Positions 37,268-46,755 of a stretch of 64,000 nucleotides of DNA are shown piece by piece. This DNA is from Alphaproteobacteria bacterium (GTDB taxonomy: Bacteria; Pseudomonadota; Alphaproteobacteria; TMED109), in assembly GCA_022825705.1 (NCBI GenBank), contig JAJDWH010000035.1, positions 1 to 64,000 on the forward strand, written 5' to 3'. Each line of letters begins with the position of its first letter. The first letter of the stretch is position 1. Made by a program: the position numbers and the translations under genes. Below the pieces are notes generated by a model. That model had not been told where the DNA came from. It made no database searches and saw only the letters and a program-made list of their open reading frames with translations.

Positions 37268-39056
37268 CAATTGAGACTGTGAGAGTATCAGCTCGCCACA
37301 GGCTGATTTCCATTCGTCCGGATGACGGTTTCGATGTCCAGACCGGATAAGCCACCGGGAGGGGAGGGATAATGCGTTGAATTGACTACATCGTGCCAAG
37401 GGACGAGAGATTTACGCTGCAAGGCTGCTCTGGATGGCGGGAGACACGGCCTCCCGGTCAATATCACACTCCGATCGCCGTTGCCCGCTGCTTCTGCAGG
37501 CAATGCTCCCTGACTGCATCCACGCCCAGCTCGTTCACCATCCGCTTGAAGTTGTAGCCCAGCGCCATCAGGCTGAACTCGCCGCGGCACTTGTCGAGTC
37601 CGCGCATCAGGAAATGATCGATCCCCGCCCAGCGCCTGATGGTGCCGAATGGGTGCTCGACGAGCGCGGATCGCCCGCGCATCAACGGCGAAGCGGTGCT
37701 CATCTTCTCGCGATGCCGGTCCACCCAGTCCGCATGCTCCCAGCGCACCACCCTGCGCCTTGGCTTTGGGTTCGCCTTTTCCAGGCATCGGCTCGACAGC
37801 GCACAACCCCGACAATCCGCCGGCGCCGCACGATAAACGAAATACCGCCTGTTACGCCTGACGGTGGTCTCGTTGGCTCGAGCCAGCCGTTGCCCGGCCG
37901 GACAGACATACGTGTCGTCCTGCGGGTCGTAACGGAAATCATCGTTGCCGAACCGATCTCCCTTGCCCTTGCGACCCGGTTGCCTGGGGATCGGAACGTA
38001 CACATCCATCCCCCTGTCCTCGCATTCCTTCAAATGCGAGCCGTTGTAATAGCCGGCATCCGCCAGACCGATCAGCCCGGCATTGCCCGCGGCTTCGCAG
38101 GCATTCGTCATCATCGGCTCGAACTGACAGAAATCATTGCCGTCCTGGACCACGTCCGCCGCCACAATCAGCTTGTGCTTGTCGTCCACCGCAATCTGGC
38201 AGTTGTAGCCGCCCACCAGCTTGGCGTGCTTCTTCATCATCCGCGCATCGGGATCGACCTCCGATACCTGGCTCTCCCCGCTTTCCTGAAGGCGCTCCTG
38301 CAGGGCCTTCTTGTGCTTCTGCTTCTCCACCAGGGCTTCGATCTTCGCCGCCAGTTCCGGATCCTCCCCACCGTCCGTACCGTCTTCCGGTTCTGCATCC
38401 GCCTCGTCCAGTTGCCGGTGATACGCCGCGATCCTCTCGTCCAGCTTCTTCAGCTCCTTTTCCAGTCTCACCTTGGTGTGGATGCTGCCGGGATTCGCAT
38501 TGGCCTTCAGAAAGGTGCCGTCGACCGCCACCCGGCGGTCGCCCAGCAGGGACAGTTCCCGGCACAGCAGCACGAACTCCCGGTTGGTCGCCCGCAGCGC
38601 CGCCAGATTGTCCTTGCGGAAATCCGCGATCGTCTTGTAGCTCGGCCTGGCTCCCTGACACAGCCAGATCACTTCCAGGTTGCGATGCGTCTCGGCTTCG
38701 AGCCGGCGTGAGCTGCGGACCCGGTGCTGGTAACCGTACAGGTAGAGCTTCAGCAGCAATCCCGGATCGTAGGCCGGCTGACCGGCCCCGCGGCGGTCTT
38801 CCGTATGCCGGAAGCCCAGCGCCTGCAGGTCCAGCGTGTCGACGAAGGCATCGATCGCGCACACCGGGTTGTGTTCGGACACGTACTCGTCCAGGCAGGG
38901 CGGCAGAAGCATCATCTGGCCTCGGGACTGCACCTCCCGGTAGCGGCGCTCGGGCATCGCGGTACACCTCGGGGTTGCCTGGAATGCTGGCCAAGGTAGC
39001 ACCGGCGGCCGCGCCGCAAACTCGGCTTCATGCAAATACTTTCACAGTCTCAATTG
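37268..39056 (-). mobile_element. IS1182-family insertion sequence
   Basis: Terminal inverted repeats CAATTGAGACTGTGAGAGTA (37268-37287) and, reversed, CAATTGAGACTGTGAAAGTA (39037-39056) match at 19 of 20 positions. The outer CAATTG is itself palindromic, so the exact edge (and any target copy) may be inside it. The element is about 1.79 kb with one intact transposase, read leftward. Confidence 0.85.
37464..38957 (-). CDS. IS1182-family transposase
   Basis: From ATG 38957 (MPERRYREVQSRGQMMLLPP) the protein is 497 aa, the normal IS1182 size; an upstream in-frame ATG at 39035 lies in the terminal region. It carries the N-terminal DUF772 domain (YDPGLLLKLYLYGYQHRVRS), first Asp in VAVDGTFLKANAN, second in GLADAGYYNG and Glu in VEHPFGTIRRW, then the tail GYNFKRMVNELG. 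All DDE residues are present, so it may be active. A Glu/Asp-rich insertion follows the first Asp. Confidence 0.92.
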   Translation of the reverse strand: MPERRYREVQSRGQMMLLPPCLDEYVSEHNPVCAIDAFVDTLDLQALGFRHTEDRRGAGQPAYDPGLLLKLYLYGYQHRVRSSRRLEAETHRNLEVIWLCQGARPSYKTIADFRKDNLAALRATNREFVLLCRELSLLGDRRVAVDGTFLKANANPGSIHTKVRLEKELKKLDERIAAYHRQLDEADAEPEDGTDGGEDPELAAKIEALVEKQKHKKALQERLQESGESQVSEVDPDARMMKKHAKLVGGYNCQIAVDDKHKLIVAADVVQDGNDFCQFEPMMTNACEAAGNAGLIGLADAGYYNGSHLKECEDRGMDVYVPIPRQPGRKGKGDRFGNDDFRYDPQDDTYVCPAGQRLARANETTVRRNRRYFVYRAAPADCRGCALSSRCLEKANPKPRRRVVRWEHADWVDRHREKMSTASPLMRGRSALVEHPFGTIRRWAGIDHFLMRGLDKCRGEFSLMALGYNFKRMVNELGVDAVREHCLQKQRATAIGV

Positions 39057-39446
39057 AGGAGACACCGGGTCACGCAGCACCTGAACATCCGTTGCCGCCC
39101 TGGTTACCTCGACGCACAAGCACCGTCGCACACAGGCGTTGGGATCGGGATGACCGCATTCCCCCGCAATCCCGGCCTGTGCCGGTCAGTTCCGCAGCGG
39201 CCCAGGATCGGAATGTGTCAGCCGCCGGATTGGTCGCAGCGGTGGGCCGCATGACGAGCGCAGCCTGAAGGCTGGCCTTCGTGACAAGTTGGTCGAACGG
39301 CGTCCCCGGCCGTCAGGCCGCCACCGCAGCGCTGTCCGACTCCGCCGGTACTGGCATGGGCGTACCACGGCACGTCCGTTGCTGCGATGGTGGACCGGTT
39401 CGCGCTAGACTCTTCTACTGCGGAGTACCAGCGGGGGAGCGGCACC
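39057..39446. other. Leader of the symporter gene, no gene seen
   Basis: No gene. A TAGACT hexamer at about 39408 could be a -10 element for the symporter, without a clear -35 partner. GGGGGAG precedes the start codon. Confidence 0.35.
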
Positions 39447-40826
39447 ATGGAACGGCTGAACACGGTCATCAATTCGGTCAATGCATTCGCCTGGGGACCG
39501 CCGATGCTGGGCATCCTCGGCGTCACCGGCGTCCTGCTGACGCTGGGGCTGGTGTTCATGCCGTGGCGAAAGGTGGGCTACGGCTTCAGGCTTCTGTTCG
39601 ACAGGAGCTCCGCCGTCGGCGAAGGCGAGGTCAAGCCGTTCAATGCGCTGATGACGGCGTTGTCGGCAACGGTCGGGACCGGGAATATCGCCGGCGTGGC
39701 CACCGCCATCGCGCTCGGCGGACCGGGCGCCATCTTCTACATGTGGCTCATCGCCCTGTTCGGGATGGCGACCAAGTACGCGGAAGCGGTGTGCGCGGTT
39801 ACCTACCGTGAGGTGGACAAGTCCGGGAAGTACGTCGGCGGGCCGATGTACTACCTGCGGAACGGTGTCGGCGAGTTCGCCCCTGAGCTCGGCAAGTGGC
39901 TGGGGCTGGCGTTCGCGGTCTTCGGTGCCGTGGCGGCGTTCGGCATCGGCAACGCGGTTCAGGTCAACTCCATGGCCGCGGCCCTGGTCAACAGCTTCGG
40001 CGTGCCCACCTGGCTGACCGGTGTCATCGTCGCGGCGCTGGTGGGCGTGGTGGTGATCGGCGGTATCCGCCGGATCGGGGAGGTCGCCGGCAAGCTGGTG
40101 CCGACCATGATCGTGCTCTACCTCGGTGCCGCGTTGCTGATCGTTGCCATCAACATCACCAGCGTGCCGGACGCCATCGGCCTGATCTTTACCCACGCTT
40201 TCACGCCGGCGGCGGCGACCGGCGGATTTGCCGGAGCGGCGGTGGCCGCGGCGGTCCGTTTCGGGGTGGCCCGCGGCGTGTTCTCCAACGAATCCGGGCT
40301 GGGCTCGGCGGCCATTGCGCACGCGGCCGCCCAGACCAACAGCCCGGTGCGTCAGGGAATCATCGCCATGCTCGGGACGTTCATCGACACCCTCGTCGTG
40401 TGCACCCTGACGGCCCTGGTGATCCTCACGTCCGGCGCATGGACCATGACCGGGGCGGACGGCGGCGGGCTGACCGGCGCGGTGCTGACCTCGGCGGGCT
40501 TCCAGAACTCGATCGCCGGCGGCCAGTACATCGTCACCATCGCCCTGGCGGTGTTCGCCTTCACCACCATCCTCGGGTGGTCGTACTACGGGGAGCGGTG
40601 CTGGCAGTACCTGTTCAGCGAACGGAGCCTGCTGGTCTACCGCGCGCTCTGGGTGCTGGCGGCGCTCACCTTCGCCAACGTCAAGGTCGACCTGGTCTGG
40701 AACCTGTCCGACACCCTCAACGGTCTGATGGCGATCCCCAACCTCATCGGACTGCTGCTGCTCGCGCCGATGGTGTTCAAGGTGACCCGCGAGTACTTCG
40801 AATCCATCGGGCGGCCGCTCGCCTGA
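39447..40826 (+). CDS. AGCS-family sodium/amino acid symporter
   Basis: The 459-aa membrane protein starts at ATG 39447 behind GGGGGAG. It has about eleven membrane helices and the AGCS signatures: FNALMTALSATVGTGNIAGVATAI (the G-T-G-N sodium-site region), GGPGAIFYMWLIALFGM, GGPMYYLRNG and GVARGVFSNESGLGSAAIAHAAA. These proteins import alanine or glycine with sodium. A monocistronic gene, intact, with core-like GC content. Substrate between alanine, glycine and glutamine cannot be decided from sequence. Confidence 0.92.
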   Translation: MERLNTVINSVNAFAWGPPMLGILGVTGVLLTLGLVFMPWRKVGYGFRLLFDRSSAVGEGEVKPFNALMTALSATVGTGNIAGVATAIALGGPGAIFYMWLIALFGMATKYAEAVCAVTYREVDKSGKYVGGPMYYLRNGVGEFAPELGKWLGLAFAVFGAVAAFGIGNAVQVNSMAAALVNSFGVPTWLTGVIVAALVGVVVIGGIRRIGEVAGKLVPTMIVLYLGAALLIVAINITSVPDAIGLIFTHAFTPAAATGGFAGAAVAAAVRFGVARGVFSNESGLGSAAIAHAAAQTNSPVRQGIIAMLGTFIDTLVVCTLTALVILTSGAWTMTGADGGGLTGAVLTSAGFQNSIAGGQYIVTIALAVFAFTTILGWSYYGERCWQYLFSERSLLVYRALWVLAALTFANVKVDLVWNLSDTLNGLMAIPNLIGLLLLAPMVFKVTREYFESIGRPLA

Positions 40827-41153
40827 TTTCATCAGGCCGGTGCCGCCTGCCCGGGCCCCGCCGAACACGCGAAGGACGCCTACAATCTGGCCGCGCTGAT
40901 CGCCAGGATGGCATTCTGGGCCGAGGCCTCCGGGGAAGGCTGATGTCGGGCGACGGCGCACTTCAACGTGAACGACGGCAGGCCGGTCCTGTTGCGCTCG
41001 GTGTGCCGGATGCAGCTCAAGCCACTGAAACTCGATGACCGGATCGCGGTCGACCGGGGGCATTACTGCGTTGGCTGCCAGATCGACATCAGGTTGGCGG
41101 CCAACAGCTCGAGCCACTAGCATCAGCCCCTTGAAAACTGAGGGGCTATTCCC
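40827..41153. other. Fragments only
   Basis: One frame reads EHAKDAYNLAALIARMAFWA and stops at 40943; a later one reads FNVNDGRPVLLRSVCRMQLK and DRIAVDRGHYCVGCQIDIRLA. Both look like gene debris. Not assignable. Confidence 0.35.
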
Positions 41154-41450
41154 ATGACCAAGACAATCGCAATTGCGATCGTTGCCGCGACCATGCTCGC
41201 GGGATGCCGGAGCACGGAAGAGGGCCGGTGGTTTAAGTACAAAGACTTCGAGTGCCGGGCCGGGGCCAGTGAGCTGACTGTCGATTCCGAATTCGTGACA
41301 TCTGTCGGCGGCCTGGTTGAAACCATGAAAGCCCCACCAGTCATCCCAAACGGCGATTCGGGCAGGGCGGTACCGCCTAGTGAACTGGAAGTTGCCGCGC
41401 GAGCGTGCAAGCTATTTTTGACCACTGAAACTGTTGTGAACGACAGTTAG
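41154..41450 (+). CDS. Small lipoprotein, unknown
   Basis: The 98-aa protein has a lipoprotein signal (MTKTIAIAIVAATMLAGC) with the lipidated Cys at residue 18. The mature part is short and polar (WFKYKDFECRAGASEL, PPSELEVAARACKLFL), with two further Cys residues that could pair. ATG 41154 follows GAGGGG. No family recognised. Confidence 0.6.
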   Translation: MTKTIAIAIVAATMLAGCRSTEEGRWFKYKDFECRAGASELTVDSEFVTSVGGLVETMKAPPVIPNGDSGRAVPPSELEVAARACKLFLTTETVVNDS

Positions 41451-41457
41451 AAATGTT

Positions 41458-42557
41458 GTGAACGACCCCGACCCCCTGAACGTCCCGCCCGAGGAGGCGA
41501 TTGAGCACTTCCGGGCCAAGGGCTATCACGTCGGCTTCGACTGGCGCGACACCGCGGCCGCGCAGCACCTCCGCTCCTTCACGGTGGCCGACGTGATGGA
41601 GGTCGACATCCTTCAGGACATCCGCGGCGCCGTCGACCGGGCGATCGCCGAGGGGCGCGCCTTCGAGCAGTTCCGCAACGAGCTGGAGCCGTTGCTCCGG
41701 CGCTGCGGCGGCTGCGCGCGATCTTCGACACCAACATCCGGACGGCCTACGCGCGCGGGCGCTAGAAGCGCATCAAGCGCGTGGCCGACGCCCGGCCGTT
41801 CCTCCGCTACGTCGCGGTCCTGGACAACCAAACGCGCCCGCTGCATCGCGCCTGGCACGGCACCGTGCTGCCCTGGGACCATCCCTGGTGGAACACCTTC
41901 GCGCCGCTCAACGGCTGGGGCTGCCGGTGCGTCATCCAGCAGTTCTCGCAGGACGAGCTCGACGACCTGGGCTACCGAGTGTCGCAGTCGCCGCCGGCGT
42001 CGCACGGCCGGCTGTGGACCAATTCCCGGACTGGCGCGACCCGCATGCTGCCCTCCGGCATCGATCCCGTGGGCGAATCACGAGAGCTGCTGGCAGCCAA
42101 GCTCCAGACGGCGCCGTCCGCCGTCCGGCGCCGCGTCGAGGACGATCTCGATTTCTACATCGCAGCCGGGGCGGACCGAGCGCGAGCGGATGTTCCAGGC
42201 AGCCGGCGGGGTCGACGCGCCGGACTTCTCCGAGCGCGGCGTCGGTACCGTGGCGGCCGATATCGGTTCCGGGCGACGCCCGGCCTTGACGTCCGCTTTG
42301 CAAATCTGCACTGCCGGCGCACCAAAGGCGAGAGACGGGTCGCCGTCGGCGGCCAGCGGGGGCGGGAAGACGGCTACGTCCGTCCCTACACCGGGCGCGA
42401 ATACAGCATCGCCGAGGCGCCGCTCGAGGTGCTCACGATGGCCATGCAGATGACGTTCCACCCGGTCTGGCGGACCGAGCATCTGCGCGACCTGGTCCGC
42501 AAGGATCTCGAGATGCTGGATTTGGCGTTGGGGGCGCTGTTCCACTACGATCCCTGA
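41458..42557 (+). pseudogene. Mu-like phage head morphogenesis protein (gpF type), degraded
   Basis: The N-terminal frame reads PPEEAIEHFRAKGYHVGFDW, then VMEVDILQDIRGAVDRAIAEG and FEQFRNELEPLLR, typical of Mu gpF/SPP1 gp7-like minor head proteins. After an internal deletion near 41705 a second frame gives RAIFDTNIRTAYARGR, an in-frame TAG (41763), and RPFLRYVAVLDNQTRPLHRAWHGTVLPWDHPWWNTFAPLNGWGCRCVI in conserved order. Another shift follows near 42175; the end reads EVLTMAMQMTFHPVWRTEHLRD. A dead prophage gene. Confidence 0.75.
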
Positions 42558-42911
42558 ATGGCCGTGCACACCGTCATGATTCCCGACTGGCTCCGAGGCG
42601 ACGAGCTCCGCTCGGTCGTCTGGGACGACGAGGCCGGGACGATCACGGGCACGCACAACCGGGTGGCCGACATTCAACGGATCTTCGACGCGCCGAAGCC
42701 GGTCACGATCGGCGATCCCGGCGGGACCTGGGACCTGACGGATCCCGCGCACAACCCGCGGGAGTTCCTGACGATGCTGGGCGACCTATTCCGGCCGTCA
42801 TTGCGGGAGCCGCTGCGCTCGACGCTGCCCGCGGTGTTCGACGGACTTGAGCCGCTTGAGGCCGACCCGGGCGAGATCCTCTACAACGCGGACGGCTCGG
42901 CCCTGGTCTAG
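42558..42911 (+). CDS. Phage-associated hypothetical protein
   Basis: The ATG directly follows the stop of the gpF-like remnant. The 117-aa protein (MAVHTVMIPDWLRGDELRS, WDDEAGTITGTH, VADIQRIFDAP) is open throughout. The tight spacing suggests it was cotranscribed with the Mu-like head gene. No function recognised; it may survive only because it is short. Confidence 0.5.
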   Translation: MAVHTVMIPDWLRGDELRSVVWDDEAGTITGTHNRVADIQRIFDAPKPVTIGDPGGTWDLTDPAHNPREFLTMLGDLFRPSLREPLRSTLPAVFDGLEPLEADPGEILYNADGSALV

Positions 42912-43856
42912 GCCATCATCTGCAACGCCCGCCAGAAGGCCGCGACCACCAGGACGATCAGATCAGTACAACCAGAACGGCCAGGCAGATCAGCACGATG
43001 CCGTTAGTCAGCCACCTTGAGAGCTTGCGCCTGCGCGAATAAGCCACGCTTGGTCCCCGTTCGATGCGCTCCATGCAACGGCGCCGCGGCGACTTTAGCA
43101 GCCCGCCGTTTCTGTCGGCGATTCAGAGGGGGCGAATTATCGACAAATGGCTTGGCATTCATGTACGCTGCAGCGACGAGGAAACGACGCTGAAAGACCG
43201 TTTTCGCTGGAAATGTGCAATTACTTTTTTGATGTGCGTCGCTGGCGGTGATCGCGCCGCAAATCCGCCAATTGCAAGGGTTTCGTCCGGAATTGTTCGG
43301 CGTCATCTGGAGTCTTCCGGGGTGCAGGGACTTATGTCGCCCCGCAGCGTCGTCGGCGCCGTCCGCCCGGCGACCGACGGTGCACCGGTACCCACCGCCG
43401 GGTTCGGCTGGCAAGATTCTCGCCAACGACTGTCAGCGGGGTGCATGACCTCCGCATCCGATTTCGTATCCGACATCCGGCCAAACCGCTGCAGCATGCC
43501 GGATTGCTGCGCGTCGCCAAGTACACGACTGATACAAGGATGCGCATCGGGAGTGCGGCACTGAGCTACCGCACTCTATGTGTGGAATAGCGCCACGATG
43601 CAATGACATCTCAGATGACCGGATTTCGCCGACTCGACGGCCTTGGTCATCTGCCGCAGACCACCGCCTTGAGCGAGACTCCCCCGGCTTTCCCGAGAGA
43701 TCGATTTCCGTAGTCGGTTCAGACCGTTAGAGGCCCTTGCGCCTGACCCGCGATCCCGCGCAGGGGCCCCGTTGTCTTCCTCAAACCGCCGTCCCCGTTT
43801 CCCCCGGAGCGGAGCAGCATCCGAGGGAACAGGCCGGGAGACCGCGCCATGCGCAT
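42912..43856. other. Degraded phage/island DNA
   Basis: Only weak frames. A leftward 52-aa frame near 43004-43160 contains LNRRQKRRAAKVA, a pattern seen at the start of TPR or glycosyltransferase proteins. Not counted as a gene. Confidence 0.35.
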
Positions 43857-44462
43857 CTACGCCACCGTCAACGACCGAACCCGAAGAAGGCCGTTGCCTG
43901 CTATCTCGACGAGGACGAGCTTGCGCGGCTCGGCGCGGTGCTGAACCGGCACGCGGACGAGCACCCCTGGCCGGTGGCGGCGCTTCGCCTGCTGACCCTC
44001 ACGGGCGCGCGGTTGTCGGAAGTGCTCAACCTGCAATGGGACGAGATCGGCGTGCTGTCCGAGAATGGCGCGAGCGCGCGCATCGACGACACCAAGACCG
44101 GGCCGCGCACCCTATGGTTCGGGCCGGAGGTGGCGAAGCTGGTCGGGGCGCTGCCCCGCGCCGACGGCGCGGAGCGAGTGTTTCCCGAAGTCCTCGCATC
44201 GCATCGCCTCTATATGCTCTGGTGCGTCGTCCGCGAGGAAGCCGGGCTGCCTGGTTTGCGTATCCATGACTGCCGGCACACATGGGCCTCGTAGGGCGTC
44301 AGGAACGGCGTGGGCCTCCCCACTGTCGGCAGGTTGCTTGGACACGGGCGGCTCGCCACGACGGCCGGCTACGCCCACCTTGCCGATGCGCACCTTGTCG
44401 AAGCGGCGGAGAAGGTCGGAACGCTATTGTTCGACGCGATGCAGGGGACTCGACAAGGGTAA
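43857..44462 (+). pseudogene. Tyrosine recombinase, catalytic half with in-frame TAG (remnant 5)
   Basis: The frame reads YLDEDELARLGAVLNRH, LRLLTLTGARLSEVLNLQWDEI, DDTKTGPRTLWFG and GLPGLRIHDCRHTWAS, then TAG (44293-44295). In the same frame it continues VGRLLGHGRLATTAGYAHLADAHLVEAAEKVG to the stop. It has the catalytic Arg, HxxR and Tyr, but the N-terminal half is lost. Confidence 0.82.
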
Positions 44463-44470
44463 CAGCCTTG

Positions 44471-45328
44471 TCATGTTGCGTTCTCAAATTCTGCGATTAA
44501 CGATGTGCGGTCTCCGGGAAAGAACGGCGGAACCCCGTGAATCTTTCCGGCCATGAACCGAGCAGCGTAGTCCGTTTCCACAGGGCAGTCGCTTTTCAGC
44601 GCCCTCAGACTACTTGGTTTGGATAAAGCCCCACTCTTTCGGCAGTCGCGCAAGGCATAGGCGCGCATCGTCAAAGTGTGCGCCAATAGCTCGCATTTCG
44701 CCGCTTCGCGATCTTCCTCCCACTTGGTACGAGCATCGCGGTAAGCCGGGATGGCAGAGTCAACGACCGACTCCGTTTTTCCTGTTGCCGAAAGCAAATC
44801 GATGAATTCGGAGCGCTTCTTGGGACGGCGCTTCCTTGGCATCGCATCCAACTCAATCAGGATTTGGCGCATGTCTGCGACCCGGAGATACCCCACAGCG
44901 TTCCCAATCGTGGACGGCGGCCGAGGCGGATCGATAACGAGGGCCTTTCCGTGAGTCCTCCACATGTACGGGAATTCCCCCTTGGCTTCGAAGCGCTGTT
45001 TCCATTCCCCAAAGTACACCTCTCCCCATTCGATCCCATCCAGCGCCGCCTCGACGCCTTCGACCTCTCGTCGTGGATCCCCCGACCGGTGTGCCTTCAC
45101 GAAACGCGATCTAATCCTGCCTTTCGCATCGTCAGGCATATCAATGTCGGCGAGGATCTGACCGATTGCTTCCTCGACTACGCTTGTCGGTGTGGCGAAG
45201 GCAGACTCTGTTTCCGTCGGTAGGCGCTCGGCAACCACGCTAACGTCAAATTGAATTTCGGCATCCTCACGGTTCGCCTTGACCCGCTTAGGCCGAAATG
45301 GGCGGAGCAGCCTGCCAAACATTCCCAT
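44471..45328 (-). CDS. Hypothetical protein beside higBA-2
   Basis: The ATG at 45328 stands eight bases after GGAGG and gives 285 aa (MGMFGRLLRPFRPKRVKANR). A Lys/Arg-rich N-terminus is followed by a soluble mixed fold: VVEEAIGQILADIDMPDDAKGR, WGEVYFGEWKQRFEAKGEFPY, MRQILIELDAMPRKRRPKKR. No signal peptide, no membrane segment, no family recognised. It lies 30 bases behind higA-2 in the same direction and may be the third gene of that operon. It converges with integrase remnant 5. Confidence 0.65.
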   Translation of the reverse strand: MGMFGRLLRPFRPKRVKANREDAEIQFDVSVVAERLPTETESAFATPTSVVEEAIGQILADIDMPDDAKGRIRSRFVKAHRSGDPRREVEGVEAALDGIEWGEVYFGEWKQRFEAKGEFPYMWRTHGKALVIDPPRPPSTIGNAVGYLRVADMRQILIELDAMPRKRRPKKRSEFIDLLSATGKTESVVDSAIPAYRDARTKWEEDREAAKCELLAHTLTMRAYALRDCRKSGALSKPSSLRALKSDCPVETDYAARFMAGKIHGVPPFFPGDRTSLIAEFENAT

Positions 45329-45358
45329 CTGCATTTCCTCCGTGCGAGAGACCAACAA

Positions 45359-45700
45359 TCAGTGCGCCGCCGCCGGTGGCCGCTGCGTCATCGCGCCCGT
45401 GTGCCCTTCTGCGGCGGTCCGGTCGCGGCGCGCCTGCGCAAGCTCGTAAGCAGCCTGCATCCGCATCCAGTGCTCGGCAGTGCCCCAGCCGATATCCTCC
45501 AGCGACAGCGCCATGTTCGCCGACACGCCCGCCTTGCCGTTCAGCAGGCGCGACAGCGTTCCGCGCTCGCAGCCGAGACGCGCCGCCGTCTCGGTCACGT
45601 TCCAGCCCACATCGTCCATGCTCTCGCGGATCAGTTCGCCCAGGTGCGGCGGGTTCAGCATCGGCCCGACGCGATCGCCTGCAACATCGTTCATGGTCAT
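45359..45700 (-). CDS. higA: HigA-family antitoxin (second locus)
   Basis: The 113-aa protein reads LNPPHLGELIRESMDDVGWN, TETAARLGCERGTLSRLLNG, KAGVSANMALSLEDIGWG and WMRMQAAYELAQAR, the HigA helix-turn-helix family. It differs widely from HigA-1 at 8856-9188; only scattered positions match. It follows the toxin by 13 bases. It should bind the toxin and the operator at 45994-46012. Confidence 0.87.
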   Translation of the reverse strand: MTMNDVAGDRVGPMLNPPHLGELIRESMDDVGWNVTETAARLGCERGTLSRLLNGKAGVSANMALSLEDIGWGTAEHWMRMQAAYELAQARRDRTAAEGHTGAMTQRPPAAAH

Positions 45701-45713
45701 CGCTCCCGTTCGG

Positions 45714-45986
45714 TCAGTGGTAGTCGATCAGGTCCACGGCCACGGCCTCGCCGTCCTCGAAGCGGAACACCACGCGCCAGTTGCCCGAGGCGCGGACGCT
45801 CCACTGGCCCGCGCGGTCGCCCTTGAGGGGATGCAGCCGGAAGCCCGGCGCGTCGACGCTGCCCGGATGCGTCGCCTCTTGCAGCCTGAACAGGATTCGC
45901 CGAAGCCGTGGTGCGAGACCGGCAGGCAGTCGCGCCGCGTCGCCGCGCTCGTGCAGCGCCCGCAATCCCTTGTGCCTGATCCTCAT
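45714..45986 (-). CDS. higB: HigB-family toxin (second locus)
   Basis: The 90-aa protein reads MRIRHKGLRALHERGDAARL, then PLKGDRAGQWSVRASGNWRVVFRFEDG and VDLIDYH, a HigB/RelE ribosome-dependent mRNase. The GDRAGQ..R...NWRVVFRF core is shared with HigB-1, the rest is not. Toxin-first order, as in the first locus. The upstream 174-bp repeat is shared too. Confidence 0.88.
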   Translation of the reverse strand: MRIRHKGLRALHERGDAARLPAGLAPRLRRILFRLQEATHPGSVDAPGFRLHPLKGDRAGQWSVRASGNWRVVFRFEDGEAVAVDLIDYH

Positions 45987-45993
45987 GATTCAC

Positions 45994-46012
45994 TGTAGCG
46001 CGACACGTTACA
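45994..46012 (-). promoter_or_regulatory. Probable HigA operator upstream of higB-2
   Basis: TGTAACG-(5)-CGCTACA on the minus strand is an inverted repeat with one mismatch, ending seven bases before the higB start. It resembles the TTACG-(5)-CGTAA site of the first locus in layout. Confidence 0.5.
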
Positions 46013-46076
46013 CGCCGCAAGCGCTCGCCCTGTCGTCGCGTCCGGCGACACGCGGACGATGAACGAGATTTCTCAC

Positions 46077-46250
46077 ATTGAGTTGTTGCCTCCTGCTTCC
46101 TATAGTGCGGCTCGGAAGCCGCGCGACGGTTCGGGAACCGTTTTCCCAAGGTGCGTGGCGGGCGCTGCCGCTCAAGCGCCGCTCGGGCTAACTGCCAGCC
46201 AGATAACGGTTTGCATCGCCCGGGCGCTTGAGAAGATCGGAAGCGGGATT
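46077..46250 (-). repeat. Noncoding 174-bp repeat, copy B (upstream of higBA-2)
   Basis: It is the reverse-strand partner of 8244-8416, about 80% identical by hand count with one gap. In this copy the hairpins CGGTT-(4)-AACCG and GCGGCT-(4)-AGCCGC are perfect; in copy A they are eroded, while GCTTCC-(13)-GGAAGC is kept in both. It ends 90 bases before higB-2. No conserved reading frame. Confidence 0.8.
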
Positions 46251-46359
46251 AGGGAACGCCTTGCGGCGATTGGTGGTCACACCATCCGCATCAATAGCGC
46301 CGGGTGCGCATGCGCTCTACGGGGTGTGCTGACGGGCGCTGCAGGTGCCCTGGAGCGCC

Positions 46360-46692
46360 TCAGTGCGAGATCATCCAGGGCCGTCGCCCCGGAAATCGCT
46401 TCGCGCCGTTTCGGTCCGGCTTCCGGGGACCATCACCGGTCTGACGAGCCTGACGACCGGACCGGTCAAACTGGTGGGGCGCCCCCCGCTTCGGGCTGTC
46501 GGCACTGCGTTCGTTCAGCTCGTGCGCCTCGCGCCTGTGGGCGCTCATCCCTGCAATTCTGGGTGCGGTGAGCAGCACGCGCCGCGCCGGGGCCGAACAC
46601 TTGGGACAGGCGGCGGGCCGCGCGCACTCCGCCATTGGCGCCCGCGCCTCGAAGGGCCCGCAGTCGTCGCACTGATATTCGTAGAGCGGCAT
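46360..46692 (-). CDS. fmdB: FmdB-family zinc-ribbon protein
   Basis: The 110-aa protein opens MPLYEYQCDDCGPFEARAPM and has two CxxC pairs (CDDC, CPKC) forming a zinc ribbon, then a disordered basic tail. FmdB is the putative regulator next to formamidase in Methylophilus. It lies 63 bases behind fmdA in the same direction and is the last gene of the urt-fmd operon. Confidence 0.88.
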   Translation of the reverse strand: MPLYEYQCDDCGPFEARAPMAECARPAACPKCSAPARRVLLTAPRIAGMSAHRREAHELNERSADSPKRGAPHQFDRSGRQARQTGDGPRKPDRNGAKRFPGRRPWMISH

Positions 46693-46755
46693 GCGTCCGT
46701 CTCTGTCGCTACGTGGGGACAGCGGGCGCCCGCCGGGGCGGGCGCCCGAACCGGC

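Noticed and set aside
37434-38711. 425-aa rightward frame opposite IS1182 transposase
   Set aside because: Antisense to an intact transposase with all catalytic motifs.
43004-43426. 140-aa leftward protein
   Set aside because: No homology, no ribosome-binding site, text mixed; only a short NRRQKRRAAK stretch looks protein-like.
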